From positions 1 to 17,151 of the forward strand of contig JASFZI010000008.1 in NCBI GenBank assembly GCA_045107135.1: DNA of 17,151 bases. Direction: 5' to 3'. The stretch is from UBA6164 sp045107135 (GTDB taxonomy: Bacteria; Patescibacteriota; Gracilibacteria; BD1-5; UBA6164). Made by a program: the position numbers and the translations under genes. The notes under the pieces were generated by a model that made no database searches, had not been told where the DNA came from, and was given only the letters and a program-made list of their open reading frames with translations. Of this stretch, positions 1-8,998 are shown one piece after another (the first letter of the stretch is position 1; each line of letters begins with the position of its first letter).

Positions 1-90
1 AAAGAGACTCCTTTAGATTTATTAAAAAAACGTTTGGCTAAATGAGAAATATCAGAAGATGAATTTGAAAAACTAAAAATGAAACTTTAA
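1..90 (+). CDS. C-terminal end of a SHOCT-domain protein (partial)
   Basis: The window opens inside a gene whose last 29 residues are readable, ending at TAA 88-90. They match the SHOCT (short C-terminal) domain pattern: a hydrophobic start (PLDLLKKRLAKG), then EISEDEFEKLK. One in-frame TGA falls exactly at the glycine of the conserved K-G-E-I motif, which supports TGA being read as Gly. SHOCT domains sit at the C-terminus of many otherwise unrelated bacterial proteins and are thought to mediate oligomerisation, so the main function of this protein cannot be told. The next gene follows 28 nt later on the same strand and may be co-transcribed. Confidence 0.75.
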
Positions 91-118
91 AAGAATAAAT
101 AATTTTAATCAATATAAT

Positions 119-1036
119 ATGAAAAATATCTTAATACTAGTACTAGTAATATCTATAGTTTTTTGACTAATTTTATATAGTAAAGAAAATGTTTCTGAAA
201 ATAAAACATTTGATACTATATCAAGTTCACAAATAAAGATTACAAAAAATAATATAAATTTGTGAGAGATTCCTATGGATGAATGAAAAACAAATATATC
301 TTTTGAATTTATAAATACCTGAACAGAAGATATAATTTTAGCAAATGCAGAAACAAGTTGTTTATGTACAGAGTGATTAATTACAAATGAAGAATGAGCA
401 ATTATTTCTGAAACGATAGTTATGATATGACATTGATCTATCTTAAATCTTAGACAAACTATTAAACCAAAGGAAAAATTATACTTAATTGCTGTATTTG
501 ATCCAAATGCTCATTGACCTGATGCAACTTGACCTATATCTAGAAATATATTTATTAAAACAAATTCTAATATTACACCAGAATTAAATTTTAATTTTTT
601 AGGTAATGTTGTAAAATCTAGAACTATACCAAAAATAGATAATATAAAAAAAGAAACAGTAAATATTGGTGATTTTTCTTTTGATAAAACTTCTTTTGAT
701 TTTTGAGTAATTAAACAAAGCTGATGAATAGTAAAACATGATTTTAAGTTTACATATAATTGAGAAAAACAAATAAAAGTAACTTGAGTACCAACAAGTT
801 GTGCTTGTACAACTACAACAATAGATAAAACTGAATTTAAAAAATGAGATAATTGAATTTTAACAGTAATATTTAATCCAAATTTACATGCTGAGCCAGA
901 ATGAAAATTTTTTAAAACAGCCAGTATATTAACTGAATCAAATCAAGAAAAAATACCAGAAGTAAAAATATGGGCTGAAATAGATCTTGATCTATGAAAA
1001 GAAGCTTTTGAACTAAGGGCAGAACATATTGATTAA
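119..1036 (+). CDS. Secreted or membrane-anchored protein with two DUF1573 domains
   Basis: A 305-residue protein with TGA read as Gly. Residues about 3-20 are a hydrophobic signal or anchor. Two homologous domains follow, roughly residues 40-165 and 185-290. Each has the DUF1573 pattern: F-x-F-x-N-x-G, then a Thr-Ser-Cys-x-Cys-Thr motif (C81/C83 and C228/C230), then a basic or acidic strand and a phenylalanine-aspartate/asparagine-proline turn. DUF1573 is an immunoglobulin-like extracytoplasmic domain of unknown role; the C-x-C pair suggests metal or redox chemistry, but this is inference. The start at 119 places the hydrophobic segment at the N-terminus; no Shine-Dalgarno is visible, only AT-rich sequence. 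It may be linked to the copper-related genes downstream, but no direct evidence shows this. Confidence 0.85.
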
Positions 1037-1205
1037 TAAAAGACACAATATAATAGATTAAATTTTAATAATTATAAATATATATACTTTTTTTTATTTT
1101 TTTGAAAGAAAAAAATAACTTAAGATGTATATATATGTGAGAGTTAAAAATGTAGCTACAAAAAACTTTCTTTTAAAAATAATTTATATTTATAATAAAA
1201 ATATT

Positions 1206-1622
1206 ATGAAAAATTTTAAGAAGACAGCAATTATATCTTCTATAGTTGTAACAATCTTAGCAATAAATACCTTTATGGTATCCGCCCATGGTAATAGTAC
1301 GTTTGGTAATGTAGATAATAATTCAATTTCAACAAGTAATGAAATTAGATGATATGGTATGTGATTAGGTAATATGAGATGATGATTTGGAATGTGAGGT
1401 ATGATGATGAATGGTTGATACATGTCTGGTGAGGATTATAAAGATATGTACAAAATGAGAGGCTTAATGCATAGTAATAGAGATTTAAAAGAAGATGAAT
1501 TTAATTGGTTAATTGATGAACAAAAAGAGTATATGTGATTTAGTCCTTTAGAAAGATATGATAATGTAAATGAATTTAATGAATTGAAAAGTAATGGTTT
1601 TTGATTTGGAATGATGAGATAA
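1206..1622 (+). CDS. Small secreted Gly/Met-rich protein, function unknown
   Basis: A 138-residue protein. The start at 1206 is preferred over the in-frame ATG at 1125 because it begins with a standard signal peptide (MKNFKKTAIISSIVVTILAI, then a likely cleavage after VSA near residue 28). Just after the low-complexity start is a segment very rich in glycine and methionine (about residues 48-75, with many GM, MGG and MMM steps), and a second short one at the C-terminus (GFGFGMM). Between them is a charged middle part with an EDEF-W-L-ID-EQKEYM helix. Met-rich exported segments often bind Cu(I), and a copper cluster lies 3.5 kb away, but no known family is recognised. Many of the glycines are TGA. 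A strong hairpin follows directly. Confidence 0.75.
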
Positions 1623-1633
1623 TTATAGTGTAT

Positions 1634-1667
1634 AAGTTAACCTAATGTATATATATTAGGTTAACTT
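1634..1667 (+). terminator. Perfect 13-bp hairpin after the Gly/Met-rich gene
   Basis: Bases 1634-1646 pair perfectly with 1655-1667 around an 8-nt AT loop, 11 nt after the stop codon. There is no T-run behind it, so it may be a weak terminator or a 3' end stabiliser. Confidence 0.55.
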
Positions 1668-1687
1668 CATAATATTTTGAAACTAAA

Positions 1688-1729
1688 AATAAAAAGCTGG
1701 TTTAGGTTATACCCTAGGTCGGCTTTTTT
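1688..1729. terminator. Bidirectional intrinsic terminator
   Basis: A 12-bp stem with G-U pairs (arms AGCTGGTTTAGG and CCTAGGTCGGCT) is flanked by A-runs on the left and a 7-T run on the right, so it can stop transcription from both sides. This suggests that a minus-strand transcript also ends here, which fits the small reverse reading frame at 1737-1862. Confidence 0.75.
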
Positions 1730-1736
1730 TAAATTT

Positions 1737-1862
1737 TTATCTAAATAATGCTAAATAATCTTCAAACATATATTCTTTATGTATATTTAAGAAAAGTCTA
1801 AATGATAAAGGTGATTTTTCAAGTTGTTTTATTCATAAATTTATAGATTTTATAACACACAT
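1737..1862 (-). CDS. Possible 41-residue small protein
   Basis: A reverse-strand reading frame of 41 residues with one in-frame TGA (read as Gly), from ATG at 1862 to TAA at 1737. It is mixed basic and hydrophobic, with a C-terminal part rich in F, L and Y. A TAG lies 6 nt before the start in the same frame, so it is not the tail of a longer frame here. It ends 8 nt from a bidirectional terminator, as a real gene would. No family is recognised. It could equally be the remnant of a larger gene or a chance frame in AT-rich DNA. Confidence 0.3.
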
Positions 1863-1967
1863 TTTTACCTACAAGCCCCAAAAATATTATTGCTATTAAT
1901 TTTTATATAATTATAATATATAGGTTCAATATATTATTGAGTTTATAGATAAAATTAATTGTTGGTT

Positions 1968-2888
1968 ATGAAAAAAAATATATTATTATTGATTGTATTT
2001 GTTTGAATTACTTCTTGTTCTTTTATTGTAAAAGAACAATTTTTAAGTGAAGCAGCTGAATTTGATAATATTTTATGAGGAAAAATCTTATCAGATGAAA
2101 TTAATATTGTTTCAGTTTCGGGAACTTGAGAGATAATAGAAAAAAAACAGGTTAAAGAAATTAAAGAAAAAGTAAGTAGTAGTTTTGTGGAAATTAAAGA
2201 AACTCAAGTTATGGAAAATCAAAAAATACTCGATGTAAAATTTTACAGCCAATTCCCGAGCTATGATTTTGGCCTTCCTTTTGATGAATTTTGTGAAGAA
2301 GCTTCTTTGTTGAATTGAATATATTTTTTAACAAATAGAACGCCTACAAAAAAGGAATATTTAATTGATTTAGATAAAATTAAAGAAATAGAAGATAAAT
2401 TATTTTGAGTAAATGGGTACAAAAATACTTCAATAAAACAAACAAATTTAGTACTTCAATTATTTCAAAATCCAGATTACGTTGATAATTATTTAAATAC
2501 AAAAACTGAAGAAGAAAAAGAAGAATTAATGAAATACTTAATACAAAAAACAAAAAATAGGAAATGAATTTTATGAAAAATTTTATACAACCCAAGTATA
2601 AATGATCTAACTAGTGCAATAGATAAAGGGAATCCAGTAATTTTACCGATATACTGAAGAGCGTTAAACAATAAATATTTTTCTCAGCCAGGACCAATAT
2701 ATCATAATATTTTACTGAAATGATATGATAAAGATAATTTTATTGTGAATGAAGTTTGAACGATAAAATGAGATAGTTTTAGTTATAGTAAAAAGGTGAT
2801 TATTGATAACCTTCATGATTATGTCGTAGAATTATACCCAGATAAATATACACTCTGAGATTCAAAGGTACTTATTTTGTATAAATAG
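1968..2888 (+). CDS. Lipoprotein with a C39-like (papain-like) cysteine peptidase domain
   Basis: A 306-residue protein. The N-terminus is a lipoprotein signal peptide with lipobox I-T-S-C (Cys 17). After an acidic and lysine-rich linker, residues about 88-300 resemble the Peptidase_C39_2 family: a Gln in YSQFPSYDFGLPFDEFC (Q95, oxyanion hole), the likely nucleophile C109 in FCEEASLLN, the PVILPIYGRAL strand, His246 in GPIYHNILLKGYD and Asn261 in VNEVGT. The spacing and the order Q-C-H-N fit the family. It would act at the cell surface, possibly as a peptidase or as a non-peptidase relative; substrates are unknown. It stands alone on the plus strand, convergent with tag. Ends in TAG. Confidence 0.75.
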
Positions 2889-2963
2889 GCTTAATAATAA
2901 AAAATGGGTGGCTGATAAGTTTAAATTTTCCCATATAAGAGAGATGAAATGAGTTTAGCATAC

Positions 2964-3530
2964 TTAATTTTGCACTTGAGTGTATCTAAAACAAGAAGTT
3001 TCGTGGTCATTAACTATTCCAACAGCTTGCATAAAAGCATAAATGATGGTTGGTCATACAAAACTCATGCCTCTTTTTTTTAGGTTATTTGAAATTATTT
3101 TTGAAAGTTTAGTTTTAGACGGTAGTTTATTAAGTAATTTAAAATTATTTTGAATAGGTTTATTTTTTACAAAATTCCAAATATATTTATCAAAACTTCA
3201 AAATTCTTTTTGAAGTTCTAAAAATATTTTTGCATTTTTAATTGCTGATTTAATTTTTAAATGATTACGAATAATACCTTTATTTTGTAATAATTCTATT
3301 TGTTTATTTTCATCATATTTAGCTATTTTTTTAGGATCAAAATTATCAAATGCTTTTCTATAATTTTCCCTTTTTTTCAAAATTGTTTCCCATGAAAGTC
3401 CTGCTTGAGCTCATTCTAAAATCAACATTTCAAAAAGCTTATTATCTTCATGAATAGCTTTTCACCATTCCTTATCATGATAAATACGATATAAATTATT
3501 CTTTAGATTAACCCATTCACATCTTTTCAT
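2964..3530 (-). CDS. tag: DNA-3-methyladenine glycosylase I
   Basis: A 188-residue protein, the same size as E. coli Tag (187). It removes 3-methyladenine from alkylated DNA, starting base excision repair in the cytoplasm. Visible family features are the opening MKRCEWV, YHDKEWG, LFEMLILEWAQAGLSW, KKRENYRKAFDNFDPKKIA, GIIRNHLKI and the C-terminal RGMSFVGPTIIYAFMQAVGIVNDH. The four zinc ligands of the family are all present: Cys4, His18, His176 and Cys180. Glycines in GLSW are GGA/GGT-type or TGA, and the G in FVGPT is TGA. The start is the ATG that gives the Cys4-containing N-terminus. It is divergent from the membrane gene at 3560 with only 29 bp between the two start codons. Confidence 0.95.
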
Positions 3531-3559
3531 AATTATATTAAAATTTTAATTTAATTAAT
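3531..3559. promoter_or_regulatory. 29-bp divergent start region between tag and the MFS-like gene
   Basis: Only 29 A+T bases separate the two divergent start codons. It contains a 14-bp palindrome of A and T (ATTAAAATTTTAAT). Promoters for both genes must overlap here or lie inside the opposite coding sequence, and 5' leaders must be extremely short. Confidence 0.4.
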
Positions 3560-4132
3560 ATGAATAAAAATATTGTTGCATTAGGTTTTGTTAGTTTTTT
3601 TACTGATATGAGTAAAAGTTTAATATATCCACTAATTTCTATATTTAGTTATTTATTTTTCTTATTATTTATTTTTAGTGATTCGTTTCTATTAATTAGG
3701 GCAAAAGAAATAGGCTATTCTTTTTATGTATTTCCATTATTATTAGTTTTATTTTATTTAATACAATTAATATTAAGTTATTACTCATGAATAAAGATTG
3801 ATAAGTTTTGACCTAAAAAAGTATTAAATATATCATTTATTTTCTGAATTACTACACAAATTTTATTATATTTTGGCTATATATGGTTTGTATTTATTAG
3901 TCTGTGAATTTTTTCAATTTTGTCTTTGAATTCTATTAGAGTTTATATTTCAAATAATGCTATAAATAAATCAACGATTTATGGTATATTATATGCTTGA
4001 ATTGCTATATTTAGCTCATTATTTTCTTTATTAATTTGATATATTTGGAATAACTATTCTTTAAATTCCTCAATTTTGTTTTCTATATTCGGAACTATTA
4101 TTATATTTTTTATATATAATATAAAAAAATAA
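3560..4132 (+). CDS. Half-size MFS-type membrane protein, probably internally deleted
   Basis: A 190-residue, almost wholly hydrophobic protein. The first 26 residues (VALGFVSFFTDMSKSLIYPL) look like the first helix of MFS transporters whose conserved start is FVSFFTD-x-x-x-E-M-I-Y-P. Right after a short hydrophobic stretch, the sequence resumes as what is normally helix 7 onwards: SDSFLLIRAKEIG, a helix, then SGIKIDKFGPKKVLN (the loop 8-9 motif G-x-x-x-D-x-x-G-x-K), a helix, and STIYGILYAGIAIFSSLFSLLIGYIW. Full-length relatives have about 400 residues and 12 helices; here helices 2-6 appear to be missing in frame. It may be a decayed gene, a half-transporter that dimerises, or an assembly error. 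Convergent with the YCII-like gene, sharing one terminator. Confidence 0.65.
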
Positions 4133-4160
4133 ACATTCTAATTATATTATTTTTAATAAA

Positions 4161-4196
4161 AAAAGCAGACCACAATTTTTATTGGTCTGCTTTTTT
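4161..4196. terminator. Bidirectional terminator between convergent genes
   Basis: A 9-bp GC-containing stem (AGCAGACCA with TGGTCTGCT) is extended by A/T pairs, with A-run left and 6-T run right. It sits between the MFS-like gene and the reverse YCII-like gene. Confidence 0.85.
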
Positions 4197-4212
4197 GTAT
4201 AATTATTTTTAA

Positions 4213-4548
4213 TTACATAGACATTATTTCACATACATCTACATAACAACCTCACATTTTAAGATGAGGATTTGATGACATAATGTCATTTGCTTTATCA
4301 ATAGAATTTGCTTGGATAATAGAATATCCGGAAACCTCATTATTAGATTTAAAAACTCAAGATGATGTTATTTTTTTGATATCACCTAGTGGTCCTCAAA
4401 AATCTAAAACTGCATCTCCGCATTCATCTTTCCAATCCAACCATGGTTTCATTCACTCTTTATGCTCTTCTGGAGTCATTTTTTTCATTTTCTCCATTGC
4501 TTCCATTGAATTTGGAGCATAATATAATACAAGAAATTTTTTCTTCAT
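4213..4548 (-). CDS. YCII-related (EthD-like) small protein
   Basis: A 111-residue soluble protein beginning MKKKFLVLYYAPNSMEAMEK. It shows the pattern of the YCII family of ferredoxin-like alpha/beta barrels: a first strand ending in LYYAP, a methionine- and lysine-rich segment with PEEHKEGMKPWLDW, then D-E-C-G-D-A-V-L-D-F-G-G-P-L, later GYSIIQANSIDKANDIM and a PHLKMGGCYVDVCEIMSM end (PHL is typical). Such proteins are small dimers, some involved in ring cleavage or in decarboxylation; the substrate cannot be inferred. Glycines at FGGP and in GGC are TGA. A near-palindrome lies 41 bp upstream of its start (4589-4614) and may control it. Confidence 0.75.
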
Positions 4549-4588
4549 AATATTTATAATTAAAAAGTAAAATAATCTTAATAGAATA

Positions 4589-4614
4589 CTCTCAATATGA
4601 GCTCATTATGAGAG
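4589..4614. promoter_or_regulatory. Near-perfect palindrome, possible operator
   Basis: Twenty-two of 26 positions are symmetric around the centre GAGCTC, with outer arms CTCTCA and TGAGAG and an inner ATGAGCTCAT. It lies 41 bp before the YCII-like start and about 330 bp before the copper cluster. It could be a dimeric repressor site or an RNA hairpin. Confidence 0.4.
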
Positions 4615-4737
4615 ACTTATAATTATAAGAAAATAATTTAAAAATGCAAATATATTTAAGCTTTAAAAATTTTAATATAAACACGGCCGCTTTTGAATAT
4701 AGTATGATTGCTTAGATTAACTACCCAAAAATAGCCT

Positions 4738-4809
4738 ATGGAAAATATACGTAAAAATGAAAAAAAGAAAAATCATATATGATATATAACTTTTCCTGAA
4801 AAAAAATAA
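4738..4809 (+). CDS. Possible 23-residue lysine-rich peptide
   Basis: A short frame from ATG 4738 to TAA 4807-4809 with one in-frame TGA. It encodes 23 residues rich in Lys, Asn and Glu. The only reason to list it is the strong plus-strand terminator 22 nt after it, which has no other obvious gene to serve. It may be a chance frame inside a small RNA. Confidence 0.2.
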
Positions 4810-4828
4810 TAAAAAAAATGTTAAAACA

Positions 4829-4867
4829 GAAAGCTGGCTTACATTGCACTGTAGGCCAGCTTTTTTT
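4829..4867 (+). terminator. Strong intrinsic terminator without an obvious upstream gene
   Basis: A 13-bp stem (AAGCTGGCTTACA with TGTAGGCCAGCTT, one G-U pair) and a 6-nt loop, followed by seven Ts. The T-run direction is plus strand. It belongs to a sequence-related group seen at 1690, 9000 and 12003. Confidence 0.85.
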
Positions 4868-4942
4868 CATGGTTTTTATTTCTTGCTATATTTTATTTTT
4901 TTTATAAAATTAGGATAATTAAATAATTAATATTTTCAAAAA

Positions 4943-5344
4943 ATGAAAAGATTTATATCTTTCATACTTGCTATTGTATTGTTTACAGTTCTAGGTTTCC
5001 ATAACTTGGTTATGGTTTTTTGAGATTCTATAGAGATGTCTATGTGAAACCATGTACAAATGGATTCTTTAAATGAAAAACATCATAATTTATCTATAGA
5101 TGATTGTTATAGTATTTGTTGTATAGATAATGATTTTTCTAATCAAGGTATTTCAAATATTCAAACTCAAAATAATAAAAAAATATTAAATAAATTAAAA
5201 TATACTTTTATTGAGTTATGTTTTACAAATTCACTTATAAATGAGTGGGCTTTAATAGGAAATATTTCACCACCAGATAGGGGTATTATTATACAAAAAT
5301 ATAATTATATTTCTCTTATATGAATCATAAAATCTAATACTTAA
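4943..5344 (+). CDS. Small exported His/Met/Cys-containing protein at the head of the copper cluster
   Basis: A 133-residue protein. Residues about 3-30 form a signal peptide or membrane anchor (FISFILAIVLFTVLGFHNLV). Behind it is a short stretch with many possible copper ligands: M, H and M in EMSMGNHVQM, then EKHH, then DDCYSICC with three cysteines (C, xxx, CC). The C-terminal half has no recognisable domain, but contains a short hydrophobic helix (FIELCFTNSLI). Small exported proteins with clustered His, Met and Cys are often found beside Cu ATPases. This, together with location just upstream of the HMA-TauE/SafE gene (98 nt gap), suggests periplasmic or surface copper handling. No family is recognised, so the function is inference. 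Confidence 0.65.
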
Positions 5345-5442
5345 ATTACCTGTTTTTAATATAAAATAGGATATTTTTGTTGTCTTATTTTAGTTTATTA
5401 AATTAGGTAGTTTTTTGGTGTTTAGATTTTAAAAATAAAATA

Positions 5443-6759
5443 ATGAAAAAAATAATATATGTAAAATGAATGCATTGTATTAGTTGTGAACTAATATTAG
5501 AAAAAGGGCTTAAAAAAATTTCATGAGCAGATTTGATTATGGTTAATCATAAAAAATGAATCTTAGAAATAGATTTTGATAAAGAATCATCTTATGATAA
5601 AGTAGTAAAATTAATTGAAGAAAGTTGATTTAATGTTGTAGAAGAGAGAGATAAAAATATAAATAATATTTTTTGAAATATTATAGCTATTTTAATAGTT
5701 GTTATATTATTTATGGTAACTCAAATATTTGATTTATATAGTTTCTTACCAGATACAAGTACTTTAAGCTATGGAAGTGCATTTTTAGTGTGAATAATTG
5801 CATCTGTGTCTACTTGTTTAGCTATTACTTGATGAATAATTATTGGTTTTTCTAGATATGTTGATAAGGCTCACTGACTAAAAGGGCATATAAAAATTCA
5901 ATTATGATTTCAAATTTGAAGAATTTTATGATTCTTTTTGTTAGGTTGAATTTTATGATATGTATGAGAAGTTTTTAGTTTAAGTCTTTCTTTAACTTGA
6001 ATTATTACTTTTGTGGTATGATTCTTACTTTTATATATGGGGTTAAATATTTTAAAAATTGTCCCAAGTATTACTAAGTTTGGAATACATATGCCTAAGA
6101 GTTTTGCTCACAAAATAGAAGCTTTAGGAAAACCAAAATATGCTCCAATAGTTTGAGCTCTTACTTTTTTTCTTCCATGTTGATTTACACAAACTATGCA
6201 ACTTCTTGCAGTTAGTAGTTGAAATTTTTGGTCAGGAGGTTTAGTTATGATGATATTTGCTCTATGAACTGCTCCTGTTTTATTCTCAGTTGGTTTATGA
6301 TCTAGTTATTTTAAAGAAAAGAAATTTAATTTTTTAAATAAAATAATTTGAGTAATTGTTATATTCTTTTGAATATTTACTATATCAAATGCATATAATT
6401 TATTAAATTTTTCATGAATTTCTACTATTACAAATAATCTGGAACAAACTGAAACTATTAAATTAGAAAGTAATGAAAATATAGAATTAAAAGTAATAGA
6501 AGTATGACATAATGGTTGGTCTACTGATCCAGAGATTATTGAATTAAAAGTTTGAGGAAATTATAAAATAATAATAACTCCAACATCTGACTGAAAAGGT
6601 TGTATGTCTACCCAAGTAATTCCAACATTATCAAAAAAAACATCATATGTAAAAAAAGGTGTACCAATTGAATATAAAATATATAATGCTAAGATATGAA
6701 CTCATAATATAGTTTGTACATCAATGTGAATGAAACAGTGAAAAATAATTATTAGATAA
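5443..6759 (+). CDS. HMA / TauE-SafE-type / cupredoxin fusion, probable copper transport protein
   Basis: A 438-residue protein with three parts. Residues 1-68 are a heavy-metal-associated domain with GMHCISC (C12, C15). Residues about 72-335 form a multi-helix region of the SafE/UreH-type (DsbD-like) family, with STCLAITGGIIIGFSRY, then TFFLPCGFTQTMQLLAVSSG and FALGTAPVLFS; Cys residues in both helices are family hallmarks. The last 95 residues are a cupredoxin-like beta domain with ...GKGCMSTQVIP... and THNIVCTSMGM, where CxxMGM is expected as a Cu ligand loop. This domain order is known in putative copper handling proteins of Gram-positives and candidate phyla. It likely moves Cu between cytoplasm and outside or assists CopA; the direction is unknown. 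The CopA gene starts 10 nt later, so they are one operon. Confidence 0.8.
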
Positions 6760-6769
6760 CCAATATAGT

Positions 6770-8911
6770 ATGAAAAAGAAATTTATAATAGAATGAATGA
6801 CTTGTGCTAGTTGTGTGATTGTTAATGAAAAATCATTAAATGATTTGGTATGAGTTACAAAAGTAGCAATAAATCTTGCTACAAATGAGGCAACTATAGA
6901 ATATGATGAAACTAATATTAGTTTTGAGGATATTAAAAAAGATATAGAATCAAATTGATTTAAAGTAAATGAAAATAATGTAGGAGTAATTATTAAAAGT
7001 ACCAAAAAAGATAATAAAATATTAAATAGATTTATTCTTTCAGCTATATTTTCTCTTCCAGTATTTTCCATGATGTTCTGAGAATTTATGACAGGGGTAA
7101 TGTATTTTTGAGTAGATTTAACTATGTATATTTATGGCTTATTATCATTTATAGTTGTATTTATATTTGGATGACATTTCCATAAGAGTGCATTTAAATC
7201 TTTATTAAAGATACATTTTACAATGGATTCGTTAGTTTCTCTATGAACACTTACGGCATTTATATATTCAATAATTGCTATGTTTTATAAAGGGGTACCA
7301 GTATATTTCGAAGCGGCAGTTGCAATTATTACTCTTATAAATCTATGAAAATATTTAGAATATAGAGCAAAAACAAAAGCTTGAGATGCTATTTGAAAAT
7401 TATTAGAATTATGAGCAAAAAAAGCTTTTGTAATAGATTGATTAAAAGTAATAGAGAAGGAAATAGATGATATAAAGGTATGAGAGGTTGTAGTAGTAAA
7501 AGCATGAGAAAAAATAGCACTTGATTGAATTGTATTAACGTGATCAGCAAACATTGATGAGAGTATGTTAACCTGAGAAAGTATTCCAGTGTTTAAAGAA
7601 AAAGGTTCTGAGTGTTTTGGTTGAACTATAAATCTTGATGGAAGTATAAATATAAAAGTAATAAAAACTAATGCAGAGGGGACTCTTGCAAGTATTATAA
7701 ATTTAGTAAACGATGCTCAAAGTTCGAAAGCTCCAATCCAATATCTAGCAGATAAAGTATCATGAATTTTTGTACCAGTAATTATAATTATATCAATTAT
7801 TACTTTTATACTTTGGTACTTTATAAGTTGAAATATAAGTGATGCTATTATAGCTGCAGTTGCAACTCTTGTTATAGCTTGTCCTTGTGCATTATGACTT
7901 GCTACACCAACAGCTATAATGGTTTGAACATGAGTTTGAGCTAAAAATTGAATACTAATAAAAAATGCTGAGACATTAGAAAAAACTAAAGATATAGATA
8001 TAGTAGTTTTTGATAAAACAGGAACTCTTACAAATGGTAAACCAGAGGTTATAGATATTATTAATTTTTGAATATCTAAAGATGAATTAATTTGATATGC
8101 TAAAAGTCTTTCTAATTTATCTCATCATCCTTTATCAAAAAGTATAGCAAATTATGATGATAATATACCAAAATTAAAAGTTGAAAATTTTGAAGAAATA
8201 AAAGGAAAGTGAATTATTTGATCTATTTCATGAAATAATATAAGACTTTGAAATAAAAAATTATTTAAAAAAATATGAGATGGTATAAATAAAGAAATTG
8301 AAAAATTAGCTTTAGAATGAAAGACCCCAATATTAGTTTGAAATAATTCTGAAATATTAGGAATTATAGGATTATTAGATTTACCAAAAAATTGAGTAGA
8401 AAAAACTATTCAAAAATTATATTCTATGAATATAGAAGTTGTTATGCTTACCTGAGATACAAAAAATACAGCTGAATTTATAGCAGCTAAAATTTGAATA
8501 GATAAAGTTATCTCTGAAGTAATGCCAAAAGACAAATTAGATGTAATAAGAAAGTTACAATCGGGAAATAAAAAAGTAGCATTTGTATGAGATGGTATAA
8601 ATGATGCCCCTGCATTAATTCAATCAGATTTAGCAATTGCAATGTGAACATGAAGTGATATAGCAATAGAATCTTCTGATATTGTTCTAGTAAAATGAAA
8701 CTTAGAAAAAGTTATATCAGCAATAAATCTATCAAGACAAACATTAAAAATAATAAAACAAAACTTATTTTGGGCATTTGTTTATAATTTGATTTGAATT
8801 CCACTAGCAGCTTTATGAATACTAAATCCAATATTCGCAAGTTTTGCAATGAGTATGAGTAGTGTGAGTGTTATTAGTAATAGTTTGAGATTGAAGTTGT
8901 TTAATAAGTAA
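6770..8911 (+). CDS. copA: Copper-translocating P-type ATPase CopA
   Basis: A 713-residue P1B-type ATPase that pumps Cu(I) out of the cytoplasm using ATP. One N-terminal HMA domain has GMTCASC (C12, C15). The core motifs are complete: TGES at 268-271 (actuator), CPC at 371-373 in helix 6, DKTGT from Asp415 (phosphorylation), the HP pair at 453-454 (nucleotide binding), GDGIND with D608 and D612, and the ending MSSVSVISNSLRL in helix 8, which is typical for CopA. Length is a little short of E. coli CopA (834), because only one HMA domain is present. Nearly all glycines of the motifs are split between TGA and GGN. Start 10 nt after the upstream stop shows co-transcription. The terminator just behind (near 9000) appears to have lost one arm. 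Confidence 0.96.
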
Positions 8912-8925
8912 ATTTTAGGAGATTA

Positions 8926-8998
8926 ACATACTCCTGATACTTTTTCAATCTCTGTTCTAATGGGGGACACTAAGTTTTATCATTTCGTTAGAAAATAA
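8926..8998 (-). repeat. Diverged intergenic repeat, copy A
   Basis: Shares sequence with 9730-9790 (including TTAGAAAATA at the right end), and with 10213-10255 and 11143-11190. Read on the minus strand it gives ATTAGAACAGAGATTGAAAA, i.e. I-R-T-E-I-E-K; the frame is broken relative to the other copies, so this copy cannot code for the whole peptide. Confidence 0.6.

Larger units (their letters stand above)
4549..4942. other. 394-bp gap between YCII-like gene and copper cluster
   Basis: No large gene is seen on either strand. The gap contains a 26-bp near-palindrome (4589-4614), a possible 23-aa ORF (4738-4809) and a strong plus-strand terminator (4831-4867). The remainder is AT-rich; one GC-richer patch lies at 4683-4690 (CGGCCGC). 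The region must hold the promoter of the copper cluster, but I cannot place it confidently. Confidence 0.6.

Noticed and set aside
1094..1118. A 10-bp A/T hairpin before the Gly/Met-rich gene
   Set aside because: The stem has only A-T pairs and is flanked by long T and A runs; it could easily arise by chance here.
1125..1205. In-frame upstream ATG at 1125 for the Gly/Met-rich protein
   Set aside because: It would put 27 residues without coding character in front of a typical signal peptide starting at 1206.
4839..4854. TACA...TGTA looked like a copper repressor (CopY-type) box
   Set aside because: The half-sites are separated by 6 bases rather than 2, and they form the inner stem of the terminator at 4831-4862.
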